From Chitinophagaceae bacterium UBA7600 (GTDB lineage: Bacteria; Bacteroidota; Bacteroidia; Chitinophagales; Chitinophagaceae), in NCBI GenBank assembly GCA_002478885.1, contig DLKC01000063.1, forward strand, positions 53,333 to 117,332: a stretch of 64,000 nt of DNA. The letters run 5' to 3'. The notes under the pieces were generated by a model. It was not told the origin of the DNA. It ran no database searches and saw only the letters and a program-made list of their open reading frames with translations. Below, piece after piece: positions 26,725 to 34,914 of the stretch. Made by a program: the position numbers and the translations under genes. Every line of letters begins with the position of its first letter. Positions within the stretch are counted from its first letter, which is position 1.

Positions 26725-27477
26725 CTATAACTTTTTAATCGAGATATTCCGGTACCATACTTCGTTGCCATGATCCTGCAACGCTATGTGGCCCCTGGTG
26801 AAGGTACCCCAATTTGGCATGTCTTTAAATTTACTGCCTGCGATAAGTTTTTTCCAGTTGTCATCCCACAGTGTTGTTGAAACAACCTTGGTTCCGTTGA
26901 GATAAAAATCGAGCTGGCCTTTGTTGGAAACGATCTCCACCTGGTTCCATTCGCCCGGTCCCTTTACGGTTTCGGGGCTTGCGGCAATAAGATCGTAAAG
27001 GTTGCCTGCACGATGCTTTGGAATTTTTCCATCGCTGTGCCCGTCGTTATCGAGCACTTGCATTTCAAGACCTGTGTTCCAGCTTTCTTTGTACTTAACA
27101 GTGTCTTCGTTGATGTAGAAGATAATTCCGCTGTTGCCGTTTTTAGCAATCTTCCATTCAAGCTTCAGGTCGAAATTTTCAAATTCATCGTTACTTACAA
27201 GATCGCCGCCGCCCTTTGTTTGATATCCTTTATTGGCCGATACGTCGAGGTGGATGGCAGCACTGTCAACATTCCATGCAGCGCCGGGAGCCGTTTGACC
27301 GTAGCTATGCCAGCCGGCCAGAGTTGTACCGTCGAAGAGTGGTGTCCATGCTGCTGAAGTATCAGTTGCAGCCGGAGCTGCAGCAACCGTGGTATCCGTT
27401 TTTGTTTCTTCTCCGGTGCCTGAGCCACAGGAACTAAAAATGGCAGCAGTAAAAGCAAATACAATCGTTTTATTCAT
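26725..27477 (-). CDS. 3-keto-disaccharide-hydrolase-family (DUF1080) lipoprotein
   Basis: A 250-residue lipoprotein (signal MNKTIVFAFTAAIFSSC, lipid Cys17), a short acidic/Thr-Ala linker, then the concanavalin-like DUF1080 fold: WTPLFDGTTLAGWHSYG, then FELKLEWKI-type strand (FDLKLEWKIAKNGNSGIIFY) and NEVWYRNISIKKL at the end. Members of this family are reported to cleave 3-keto-glycosides made by glycoside 3-dehydrogenases. That fits the nearby GMC dehydrogenases, the cytochrome c just upstream and the Gfo/Idh reductase. The gene is 6 bp downstream of the cytochrome gene on the same strand and they are surely co-transcribed. The substrate is inferred, not shown. Confidence 0.85.
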   Translation of the reverse strand: MNKTIVFAFTAAIFSSCGSGTGEETKTDTTVAAAPAATDTSAAWTPLFDGTTLAGWHSYGQTAPGAAWNVDSAAIHLDVSANKGYQTKGGGDLVSNDEFENFDLKLEWKIAKNGNSGIIFYINEDTVKYKESWNTGLEMQVLDNDGHSDGKIPKHRAGNLYDLIAASPETVKGPGEWNQVEIVSNKGQLDFYLNGTKVVSTTLWDDNWKKLIAGSKFKDMPNWGTFTRGHIALQDHGNEVWYRNISIKKL

Positions 27478-27483
27478 TTTATT

Positions 27484-27876
27484 CTATTGAGCATCTTTAA
27501 GTAAGAGGATGTATTTAACCATTGCTTCAGCATCGGCTTGTGATACAGCTGCATGTGGGGTCATAGCAAGGGAACCCCATACGCCCGAGCCACCGGCAAT
27601 AACTTTATGGGAGAGGTACGCTACGGCTGTGTCAACACCTGCGTATTTGTTCGATACATCGAGGTATGCGGGGCCCACTAGTTTTTCCGCAGTTTTATGG
27701 CAGGTAAGGCAATCGTTTTTTGCGATTAGTGCAAGGCCTGCTTTGTATTCCGGAGTTTGTGTTACGTCAACTTTTGCAGGGGCAGCTGCTGCTTCGTCCT
27801 TTTTTTCCGTTGAATCACTTCCGCCACATGCGGCCATGAATGCCACAAGGGCAACGCTGATAAAATACTTTTTCAA
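27484..27876 (-). CDS. Lipoprotein cytochrome c
   Basis: A 130-residue protein: lipoprotein signal (MKKYFISVALVAFMAAC, lipid Cys17), an Ala/Lys/Glu linker, and a small class I cytochrome c domain. Haem is attached at Cys56-x-x-Cys59-His60 (CLTCH), and Met105 in SLAMTPH is the likely sixth ligand. It would carry electrons in the periplasm, and it is the only visible electron acceptor for the GMC dehydrogenases in the window. Directly upstream of DUF1080 (6-bp gap) and 39 bp downstream of the TIM-barrel gene. A promoter-like box overlaps the upstream gene's stop (27911-27918). Confidence 0.9.
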   Translation of the reverse strand: MKKYFISVALVAFMAACGGSDSTEKKDEAAAAPAKVDVTQTPEYKAGLALIAKNDCLTCHKTAEKLVGPAYLDVSNKYAGVDTAVAYLSHKVIAGGSGVWGSLAMTPHAAVSQADAEAMVKYILLLKDAQ

Positions 27877-27910
27877 TTTGTTTCGATTTTGTAGGTGATA
27901 TAATGAGGTG

Positions 27911-27918
27911 CAAATTTA
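27911..27918 (-). promoter_or_regulatory. Possible internal promoter of the cytochrome c-DUF1080 pair
   Basis: TAAATTTG on the minus strand, a full -7 match, 34 bp before the start codon and overlapping the stop of the upstream gene. No clear -33 box at the usual spacing. Confidence 0.4.
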
Positions 27919-28974
27919 TTGCTGAATGCCCAAAATACTGCGATTAAAATTTTCGTCACTGCCTGTGTTCGCGAAATCGTCAAACGCTTTTTCTGTTACG
28001 CGGATAATGTTGTTGGCGATAAACACCGCACCTTCTTTTGCTCCATCTTCCGGGTGTTTTAAACAGCATTCCCATTCCATTACAGCCCAGCCTTTATAAT
28101 CATATGCAGCCAGTTTGCTGAAGATGGATTTAAAATCTACCTGCCCATCTCCCAGCGAACGGAAGCGCCCGGCCCTGTCGATCCAGTTTTGATAGCCACC
28201 GTATACGCCCTGTTTCCCGGTTGGGTTAAACTCAGCATCTTTTACATGAAACATTCTTATACGTTCATGGTAATTGTCGATGTATTCAAGATAATTTAAG
28301 CATTGCAAAACAAAATGCGAGGGGTCGAACAATAAACATGCACGCGCATGGTTGTTTACTTTTTCCAGGAACATTTCATAAGAAACGCCATCGTGCAAAT
28401 CTTCGCCGGGGTGTATTTCGTAGCAAAGGTCAACCCCGCTTTCGTCGAATGCATTCAATATCGGCAGCCAGCGGTTGGCCAATTCTGTAAATCCTGTTTC
28501 AACAAGGCCTGCGGGTCGTTGCGGCCAGGGGTACATGGTGTGCCAGAGCAATGCGCCGCTAAATGTAGCATGTGCATTTAATCCGAGGTTCTGCGATGCT
28601 TTGGCGGCATATTTCAATTGTTGCACTGCCCACTCCTGTCTGGCCTTGCTGTTACCATGAACAGCCGCCGGAGCGAAGCCATCGAACTGGGCATCGTATG
28701 CAGGATGCACTGCAACCAACTGGCCTTGCAGGTGTGTAGAGAGCTCTGTTATTTCAAGGCCGCATTCGTTTACCAGGCCTTTTAATTCATCGGCGTAGGT
28801 TTTGCTTTCCGCGGCTTTTTGCAGATCGATGCAGCGTGCATCCCATGTTGGTATTTGCACACCTTTAAAGCCAATACTTTTTGCCCAGAGGCAAATTGAT
28901 TTAAGGTCGTTGAACGGTGGCTGATCGCCCATGAACTGGGCAAGAAAAATTCCAGGTCCTTTTACAGTAGTCAT
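27916..28974 (-). CDS. Cytoplasmic sugar phosphate isomerase/epimerase (IolE-like TIM barrel)
   Basis: A 352-residue TIM-barrel protein without a signal peptide. Metal-site residues are seen in DLCYEIHPGEDLHDG (Glu), LLFDPSHFVLQ (Asp, His), RIRMFHVKDAEF (His) and AVMEWECCLKHPEDG (Glu). It opens with GPGIFLAQFMGDQPPF. It probably isomerises or epimerises a keto-sugar in the cytoplasm, and would act downstream of the reactions begun by the exported dehydrogenases. This is inference from its neighbours: cytochrome c and DUF1080 downstream, Gfo/Idh dehydrogenase upstream on the same strand. Confidence 0.85.
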   Translation of the reverse strand: MTTVKGPGIFLAQFMGDQPPFNDLKSICLWAKSIGFKGVQIPTWDARCIDLQKAAESKTYADELKGLVNECGLEITELSTHLQGQLVAVHPAYDAQFDGFAPAAVHGNSKARQEWAVQQLKYAAKASQNLGLNAHATFSGALLWHTMYPWPQRPAGLVETGFTELANRWLPILNAFDESGVDLCYEIHPGEDLHDGVSYEMFLEKVNNHARACLLFDPSHFVLQCLNYLEYIDNYHERIRMFHVKDAEFNPTGKQGVYGGYQNWIDRAGRFRSLGDGQVDFKSIFSKLAAYDYKGWAVMEWECCLKHPEDGAKEGAVFIANNIIRVTEKAFDDFANTGSDENFNRSILGIQQ

Positions 28975-29026
28975 GACAAGAATCTTTTATTTTTTGTTAC
29001 AAACTTTTGTGCTGTGGGCATCGCCT

Positions 29027-29045
29027 GTTGCGTCGCATTACGTTC
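29027..29045 (-). repeat. Dispersed repeat arm, type A, reverse orientation, degenerate end
   Basis: GTTGCGTCGCATTACGTTC: first 11 bases intact, the outer half degraded. It forms an inverted pair with 29133-29152 in the gap between the isomerase and the Gfo/Idh gene. Confidence 0.7.
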
Positions 29046-29132
29046 ATCGGCCGGTTCATTGCTGATCAAAGGAAAAAATGCTTAAGCGTTAAACGGCTTT
29101 CTGCCTTTTTGCCTTTTCAATGATGTTCTGCA

Positions 29133-29152
29133 GCACAAGTGTGCGACGCAAG
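29133..29152 (+). repeat. Dispersed repeat arm, type A
   Basis: GCACAAGTGTGCGACGCAAG with the tail CAAAGCTG also found at 63-82. Inverted relative to 29027-29045. Confidence 0.8.
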
Positions 29153-29211
29153 CAAAGCTGAATAGATGGCCATAAGCCGGGCTCCAAAAAATCATTGATT
29201 GGCGGCTTATA

Positions 29212-30381
29212 TTACTCCACAATATGTGCTGTCCATTTTTCTGTTGATTGCGCGGAAGCAACTACGTTGTCGATGAATGCCATGCCTCGAATGCCATCTT
29301 CAACGCCAGGGAAATCGAGCATTTCGGGTGTTGTTGAAGTGCCGTCGATCTGAGCAGAAAGCGTTAGTGCGAAGTTGCGGTATATGTTTGCAAATGCCTC
29401 GAGATAACCTTCGGGATGGCCACCCGGAGTGCGGCAGTTGTGCGTGGCAAAACTTGATAACCGGCCTGGATAATTTGCGCCTGCTCTAAGTATTTGGGCA
29501 GGAGCGTCGAGCCATTTTACCAATAAGGTATTGGGTTCGTGCTGGTACCATTCGCAGCCGCCTTTTTCGCCATATACACGAATGCGTATGCCATTTTCTT
29601 CGCCTGCGGCAACCTGGCTTGCCATTAACACGCCTGTTGCGCCATTTTCCAGTTTCAGTAATACGTTGCCATCGTCGTCGAGCAACCGCCCTTCCACCAT
29701 TGCATTAAGGTCGGCGCACATATGCGTGATCTTTAAACCGGTAACGTATTCTGCAAGATGAGCGGCGTGTGTTCCTATGTCGCCCATGCAACCGCTTTTA
29801 CCACTTCTCTTAGGATCGGTGCGCCATGCGGCCTGTGCGTTGCCTTCGCGTTCGCTGAGTTTGCTTAGCCAACCTTGCGGATATTCTACCCACACTTTTC
29901 TTATTTTTCCAAAGGCACCTTCGCGCACCATCGCCTTCGCCTGTTTTACCATAGGGTAGCCACTGTACGTATGTGTAAGGCACAGGATGCGGCCTGTTTC
30001 TGCCTGTTTTTGTTTCAGTTGCTTTGCTTCATCGAGGGTAAAGGCGATTGGTTTTTCAATTACCACGTGAAAGCCGTGGTCCATAGCCATCATTGCGGGT
30101 GCAAAGTGTGCAAAGTTTGGCGTAACGATGGTAACAAAGTCCATACGTTTATCTTCCGGCAGCTGACTTTCTTTTGTGATCATCTCGTCAAATGTGAGAT
30201 AGGTTCTGTCTTCGGGAAGAAATAACATTTTGCCCGAGTCCTTTGCTATTTCGGGATTAATACTTAATGCACCGCAGCATAATTCAATAAGGCCATCCAT
30301 ATTGGCAGCAAGGCGGTGAATGGCTCCGATGAAGGCATCTTTGCCGCCACCTACCATTCCCATTCGTAATTTTCTGTTCAT
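29212..30381 (-). CDS. Gfo/Idh/MocA-family dehydrogenase
   Basis: A 389-residue cytoplasmic NAD(P)-dependent oxidoreductase. N-terminal Rossmann fold begins MNRKLRMGMVGGGKDAFIGA; the conserved EKP motif is seen in VVIEKPIAFTLDEAKQL; the C-terminal domain contains CMGDIGTHAAHLAEYVTG (catalytic His region) and GGHPEGYLEAF. Such enzymes interconvert keto and hydroxy sugars, so it may reduce the 3-keto sugar to the normal sugar after uptake. It is divergent from the MFS transporter (244-bp gap with an operator-like palindrome). No signal peptide. Confidence 0.9.
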   Translation of the reverse strand: MNRKLRMGMVGGGKDAFIGAIHRLAANMDGLIELCCGALSINPEIAKDSGKMLFLPEDRTYLTFDEMITKESQLPEDKRMDFVTIVTPNFAHFAPAMMAMDHGFHVVIEKPIAFTLDEAKQLKQKQAETGRILCLTHTYSGYPMVKQAKAMVREGAFGKIRKVWVEYPQGWLSKLSEREGNAQAAWRTDPKRSGKSGCMGDIGTHAAHLAEYVTGLKITHMCADLNAMVEGRLLDDDGNVLLKLENGATGVLMASQVAAGEENGIRIRVYGEKGGCEWYQHEPNTLLVKWLDAPAQILRAGANYPGRLSSFATHNCRTPGGHPEGYLEAFANIYRNFALTLSAQIDGTSTTPEMLDFPGVEDGIRGMAFIDNVVASAQSTEKWTAHIVE

Positions 30382-30473
30382 GGTGAAAAATTAATTTTTT
30401 GAGAAAGAGGCTTTAAAAGTAAAAAAAATTACATTTACCAACGCGGATTTGCCAATGATTAATTTGCCTGACT

Positions 30474-30490
30474 CTAATAACGGTTATTAG
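30474..30490. promoter_or_regulatory. Palindromic operator-like site between the Gfo/Idh gene and the MFS gene
   Basis: CTAATAACGGTTATTAG: two perfect 8-bp arms around a single central G, 93 bp upstream of the Gfo/Idh start and 136 bp upstream of the MFS start. A second shorter inverted pair (TGCGT / ACGCA) is at 30524-30540. The form suits a dimeric sugar-responsive regulator, whose gene is not in the window. Confidence 0.55.
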
Positions 30491-30625
30491 CTTTCGAAGG
30501 TTGTAAAAATTAATTTTTTCCATTGCGTTTTTTTGACGCATAGTCAGTATTTTTAGCGCACGTTTATTTAATAAGTGTATTTTTTACAAATATTCACATA
30601 AACCTCAAACAACAATCTAACGAGT

Positions 30626-31849
30626 ATGTCAGCTATCCACAGTAAGCAGCTTTTTTTAGCGAGCCGTATTGCCCTTATTGCTACTGCAATGACCTTTGCC
30701 TTTCGTGCATCTTTGGAAGGAATATGGGGCGACGCCTTCAGCCTTTCAAAAGAACAGATAGGATGGATCTTTGCCCCCGCCTTTTATGGATTTACGCTTG
30801 CCATGATCTTCGGCGGGCCACTGTGTGATGTTATTGGAATGAAGAGATTACTCATTCTTGCTTTTATCGGCCATGTTGCAGGGGTTATCGTTTACCTTAC
30901 AGCAAAAGATGCAACCATGTTATTTGTTGGTACACTTTGTATCGGCATAGGTAACGGTATGGTGGAAGCAGCCTGTAACCCGCTTACGGTAACATTGTTC
31001 CCAGACAACAAAACCACCATGCTAAACAGGTTTCACGTGTGGTTTCCAGGCGGTATCACAATTGGTGGGTTAATATCTTACCTGTTCCTTGAACAATTGC
31101 ATTTAGACTGGCATATACTTATCGCCACGTTATTTATACCTATTGCTATTTATGGCTTTATGTTTTTCAAGTTGCAGTTCCCACAAACAGAAAGAGTAAC
31201 AAAGGGTGTAAGTACAGGGAAAATGTTTTCGTCCTGTTTGAGTCCCTTATTTATCATCATGATCGCCTGTATGTTTATGACTGCTGCGACTGAGCTGGGA
31301 ACCAATACATGGATCGTTGGACTATTGCAGGGCGCTGGTGTTTCCGGTATACTCATTCTTGTTTTCATCAACGGATTAATGGCTCTCGGAAGGTCTTTTG
31401 CCGGCCCGGTTGTGCACAGGCTTAATCCTAACGGCATGCTTATTCTTTCAGCGTTGCTTGCATGCATTGGCCTGTTTTTATTGAGCAGGGCAACGGGTTA
31501 TGCTGCTTTCGGTGCAGCCTTTGTGTTCGCTGCCGGTATCTGTTTTTTCTGGCCTACCATGCTTGGTTTTGTATCTGAATATCTGCCTAACACCGGCGCA
31601 TTAGGGCTGTCATTAATGGGCGGAGCGGGTATGTTTTCTACCTCACTCATTATTCCAATGATGGGTAAATGGTACGATGATTTTAAGGCCGCTGCAGTAA
31701 CTGCCGGTTCGGCAACACCCGATGCCGATGCAGGATCAAATACTTTTGTAAAAGTTGCCATAATGCCTGCAATTCTCGTGGTTGTTTTCATTATTATTTA
31801 CGTGGCGCGCAGGAATGAGTATAAGAAACAAAGTGTTCAACACGCATAG
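30626..31849 (+). CDS. MFS transporter, sugar-uptake type
   Basis: A 407-residue inner-membrane protein with twelve predicted helices. The loop-2/3 motif of MFS is FGGPLCDVIGMKRLLILA, and there is a second-half equivalent (LGRSFAGPVVHRLNPNG). The loop CNPLTVTLFPDNKTTMLNRF is typical of the FucP/sugar:H+ symporter-like families. It likely brings a sugar, such as the keto-sugar made in the periplasm, into the cell. The exported TIM-barrel gene follows after 47 bp and the GMC array starts 1.1 kb further on the same strand, consistent with one pathway. Confidence 0.88.
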   Translation: MSAIHSKQLFLASRIALIATAMTFAFRASLEGIWGDAFSLSKEQIGWIFAPAFYGFTLAMIFGGPLCDVIGMKRLLILAFIGHVAGVIVYLTAKDATMLFVGTLCIGIGNGMVEAACNPLTVTLFPDNKTTMLNRFHVWFPGGITIGGLISYLFLEQLHLDWHILIATLFIPIAIYGFMFFKLQFPQTERVTKGVSTGKMFSSCLSPLFIIMIACMFMTAATELGTNTWIVGLLQGAGVSGILILVFINGLMALGRSFAGPVVHRLNPNGMLILSALLACIGLFLLSRATGYAAFGAAFVFAAGICFFWPTMLGFVSEYLPNTGALGLSLMGGAGMFSTSLIIPMMGKWYDDFKAAAVTAGSATPDADAGSNTFVKVAIMPAILVVVFIIIYVARRNEYKKQSVQHA

Positions 31850-31896
31850 CATTACCGCCCTGCTGCAGTATTTATATTAACCAACAAAAAAGCTTC

Positions 31897-32778
31897 ATGT
31901 CATCTATCAAAAGAAGAGACGCCATCAAAAATATTGTGGCAGGATCCGCTGCTATTGCAGCGGCTCCGTTACTTACATCTTACAGTCCTGAAAATAAAAA
32001 AGAAATAAAATTGAAAGGTAACATCAATCACTCCGTGTGCCAGTGGACATACGGTTTTCTCTCCGTAGAAGAGTTGTGCAAAGTGGCAAAAGATATTGGC
32101 ATTCCGGCCATTGATCTAATGGGGCCCAAAGACTGGCCAACCTTACAGAAATACGGTCTTTACAGTTCCATGTGTTATGTAGCTGCGGGCTCAAGTCTGA
32201 CCAGCGGATGGAACGATAAAGCCAACCATCCCAAGCTTATTAAAGATTATCTTGAAACGTTCCCGCTGATGGTGCAGGCCGGTTATAAAGACGTAATTTG
32301 TTTTAGCGGCAACCGCAATGGAATGAGCGACTATGTCGGCCTCGATAACTGTGTAACAGGCTTACAACAAATTTTGCCTGAAGCAGAAAAGAACGGGCTC
32401 ACAGTTCATATGGAATTGCTCAATAGTAAGATCGACCACAAAGATTATATGTGCGACAAAACGGCCTGGGGCGTGGAGTTGTGCAAACGGCTTGGTTCAA
32501 ACAATTTTAAACTATTGTACGACATCTATCACATGCAGATCGATGAAGGTGATGTGATCCGCACCATAAGGGATTACAATCAATACATCGGACATTACCA
32601 TACCGGCGGCGTTCCGGGAAGGCACGAGATCGATGAATCGCAGGAGTTGTTTTATCCCGCCATTATGAAAGCCATTGTTGAAACAGGCTACAAAGGTTAT
32701 GTAGCCCAGGAATTTATTCCCGCTGCAACAGACAAGATCGCATCATTAAAAAAAGCGATCCAGATCTGCGATATTTAA
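31897..32778 (+). CDS. Tat-exported hydroxypyruvate isomerase-like TIM-barrel protein
   Basis: A 293-residue protein with a twin-arginine signal (SIKRRDAIKNIVAGSAAI; predicted cut near 28) and a hydroxypyruvate-isomerase-family TIM barrel: metal and catalytic residues in VHMELLNSKIDHKDY (Glu), LLYDIYHMQIDEGD (Asp, His), YHTGGVPGRHEID and YVAQEFIPA (Glu). Exported and located between a sugar transporter and seven dehydrogenases, it is a candidate isomerase/epimerase of the oxidised sugars in the periplasm. The exact reaction is unknown. Confidence 0.85.
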   Translation: MSSIKRRDAIKNIVAGSAAIAAAPLLTSYSPENKKEIKLKGNINHSVCQWTYGFLSVEELCKVAKDIGIPAIDLMGPKDWPTLQKYGLYSSMCYVAAGSSLTSGWNDKANHPKLIKDYLETFPLMVQAGYKDVICFSGNRNGMSDYVGLDNCVTGLQQILPEAEKNGLTVHMELLNSKIDHKDYMCDKTAWGVELCKRLGSNNFKLLYDIYHMQIDEGDVIRTIRDYNQYIGHYHTGGVPGRHEIDESQELFYPAIMKAIVETGYKGYVAQEFIPAATDKIASLKKAIQICDI

Positions 32779-32816
32779 TATTTATTGTTCCGGCTGCACC
32801 AATTAACCCGGCTTTA

Positions 32817-32880
32817 CTTGCGTCGCACTCTTGTACTTTCTGTTCAGTATTGAACAAGGCGTTGAAGTGAGTGACACAAC
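32817..32880. repeat. Composite inverted repeat A/B, complete form
   Basis: Left arm CTTGCGTCGCACTCTTGTAC (32817-32836, type A reversed), centre TGTTCA-gtat-TGAACA (32841-32856), right arm GTTGAAGTGAGTGACACAAC (32861-32880, type B). The 64-nt unit can form one long imperfect hairpin. It sits between the TIM-barrel gene and the first GMC gene. Confidence 0.85.
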
Positions 32881-32972
32881 AAAAGTTGAGGGCAGCTACA
32901 AAAGGCCGGCCATCAAAAACACCAAAAACTAAATACTCAACACACATCCGGTAAACGGAAAAAAATTAAGCT

Positions 32973-34667
32973 ATGGCAGATAATGTTTATGATGCAATCG
33001 TGATCGGCTCAGGCATCAGCGGAGGCTGGGCAGCGAAAGAGCTTTGTGAAAAGGGTTTAAAAACACTCATGCTCGAAAGAGGCCAGGATATTAAGCACAT
33101 AACAGACTACACAGAAGCAACAAAAGAAGCATGGGACTACCCGCACCGCGGCCGTAAAACCCAGGCAATGATCAAAGATTACCCGGTACTGACAAGGGAC
33201 TATCCTTTGAATGAGATCAATACAAGCTGGTGGGCAAGCGACAAAGATTCTCCGTACACAGAAATAAAGCGCTTCGATTGGTTTCGTGGCTACCATGTTG
33301 GTGGCCGTTCTTTATTGTGGGGAAGGCAAAGCTATCGGTTAAGTGATTTCGATTTTGAGGCCAATGCAAAAGATGGTATTGCCATTGACTGGCCCTTACG
33401 CTACAACGAAATTGCTCCTTGGTACGATTACGTGGAGAAATTTGCAGGCATAAGCGGTAACAGGGACGGCATTCCTAACTTGCCCGACGGACAATTTCTA
33501 CCGCCCATGCAAATGAACTGCGTAGAAAAAGATGTGTCAGCCCGTTTAAAAGAGCATTACAAGGGCGTTCGCAATATGATCATCGGACGCACGGCGCACA
33601 TCACTGACGTGCAAAAACACCAGGCCGATCTTGGAAGAAACAATTGCCAGTTCAGGAACAAGTGTTGGCTTGGGTGCCCGTTTGGCGGTTACTTCAGCAC
33701 GCAGTCTGCCACGCTGCCGGCCGCGCAACAAACGGGTAATCTAACATTGAGGCCGTGGAGTATTGTTACGAAAATCATCTACGATAAAGACAGCAAAAAA
33801 GCCACCGGTGTTGAAGTGCTCGATGGGGAAACGATGAAAACCTACGAGTACAAGGCAAAGATCATTTTCCTCAACGCTTCTGCATTAAACAGTGCATGGA
33901 TATTAATGAACTCTGCGACCGATATATGGCCCGATGGTTTGGGCAGCAGTAGTGGCGAACTGGGGCATAATGTGATGGATCACCATCTTGGTGTTGGCGC
34001 TTCCGGTATGGTTGACGGGTATGAAGACAAATACTATTATGGCCGCCGTGCCAACGGTGTTTACATTCCGCGTTACAGAAACCTCAATGGCGATAAAAGA
34101 GATTACCTCCGCGGGTTTGGTTACCAGGGTGGGGCGAGCCGACAGGGTTATAACCGCTCGTCTGAAGAATCATTGATCGGTGCCGATCTTAAACAAGCGC
34201 TAACCGAGCCAGGTTCGTGGATGATGAACATCGGCGGTTTCGGCGAAACATTGCCGTACCACGAAAACAAAATAACACTCGATAAAACGAAAAAAGATAA
34301 GTGGGGCCTAAACGTACTCGCCTTCGATGTTGAATACAAAGACAACGAAAAGAAAATGCGTAAAGACATGATGGATGATGCGGTAGAAATGCTGGAGGCC
34401 TGCGGCGTTAAAAATGTAAAAGGCCGCGATGGCGATGGCACCCTTGGCCGTGGCATTCACGAAATGGGCACAGCACGCATGGGCAAAGATCCAAAAACAT
34501 CTGTGCTCAATAAATGGAACCAGGTTTGGGATGCGCCAAATGTGTTCGTTACCGATGGCTCATTCATGACAAGTGCAGCCTGCCATAACCCATCATTGGG
34601 TTATATGGCGTTCACTGCACGCGCTGCCGACCATGCCGTAAGCGAGTTAAAGAAAGGCAACCTTTAA
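32973..34667 (+). CDS. GMC flavoprotein dehydrogenase, array copy 1
   Basis: A 564-residue FAD enzyme of the GMC superfamily. The N-terminal FAD motif is IVIGSGISGGWAAKE (Gly12-x-Gly14-x-x-Gly17). Cys225, Cys231 and Cys235 form C-x5-C-x3-C, the pattern that holds a [3Fe-4S] cluster in Burkholderia FAD-glucose dehydrogenase. The GMC active-site pair is His496 (IHEMGTARMG) and Asn539 (CHNPSLGYM). There is no signal peptide, so export would need a partner, probably the Tat small subunit at 46486. Expected to oxidise a sugar OH, plausibly C3 of a glycoside. Shares its start region with copy 2. The A/T-rich leader lacks a Shine-Dalgarno site. Confidence 0.9.
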   Translation: MADNVYDAIVIGSGISGGWAAKELCEKGLKTLMLERGQDIKHITDYTEATKEAWDYPHRGRKTQAMIKDYPVLTRDYPLNEINTSWWASDKDSPYTEIKRFDWFRGYHVGGRSLLWGRQSYRLSDFDFEANAKDGIAIDWPLRYNEIAPWYDYVEKFAGISGNRDGIPNLPDGQFLPPMQMNCVEKDVSARLKEHYKGVRNMIIGRTAHITDVQKHQADLGRNNCQFRNKCWLGCPFGGYFSTQSATLPAAQQTGNLTLRPWSIVTKIIYDKDSKKATGVEVLDGETMKTYEYKAKIIFLNASALNSAWILMNSATDIWPDGLGSSSGELGHNVMDHHLGVGASGMVDGYEDKYYYGRRANGVYIPRYRNLNGDKRDYLRGFGYQGGASRQGYNRSSEESLIGADLKQALTEPGSWMMNIGGFGETLPYHENKITLDKTKKDKWGLNVLAFDVEYKDNEKKMRKDMMDDAVEMLEACGVKNVKGRDGDGTLGRGIHEMGTARMGKDPKTSVLNKWNQVWDAPNVFVTDGSFMTSAACHNPSLGYMAFTARAADHAVSELKKGNL

Positions 34668-34711
34668 ACATGAAAGTCTGGAGCCCTGCTGTGCAGCGTT
34701 ATTCAGCTTTT

Positions 34712-34731
34712 GTTGCGTCGCACACTTGTGC
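34712..34731 (-). repeat. Dispersed repeat arm, type A, reverse orientation
   Basis: GTTGCGTCGCACACTTGTGC in the gap between GMC copies 1 and 2. Confidence 0.85.
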
Positions 34732-34914
34732 CGCAGGTCCATTCTTCAACTTTTAATACAATAAAGAAAAGGAAGCTGTAGTTTTAATAGCTGTGCAAAT
34801 ACAGCTTCAGTTTTTTAAAACCAGTATTAAAAATTAAACCAGATTATTTCAAAGACCCCTTAATCGCACGTAGATGTTTTTTATTCCGCGCGGCAGGGAA
34901 AAACACTTATAGTT

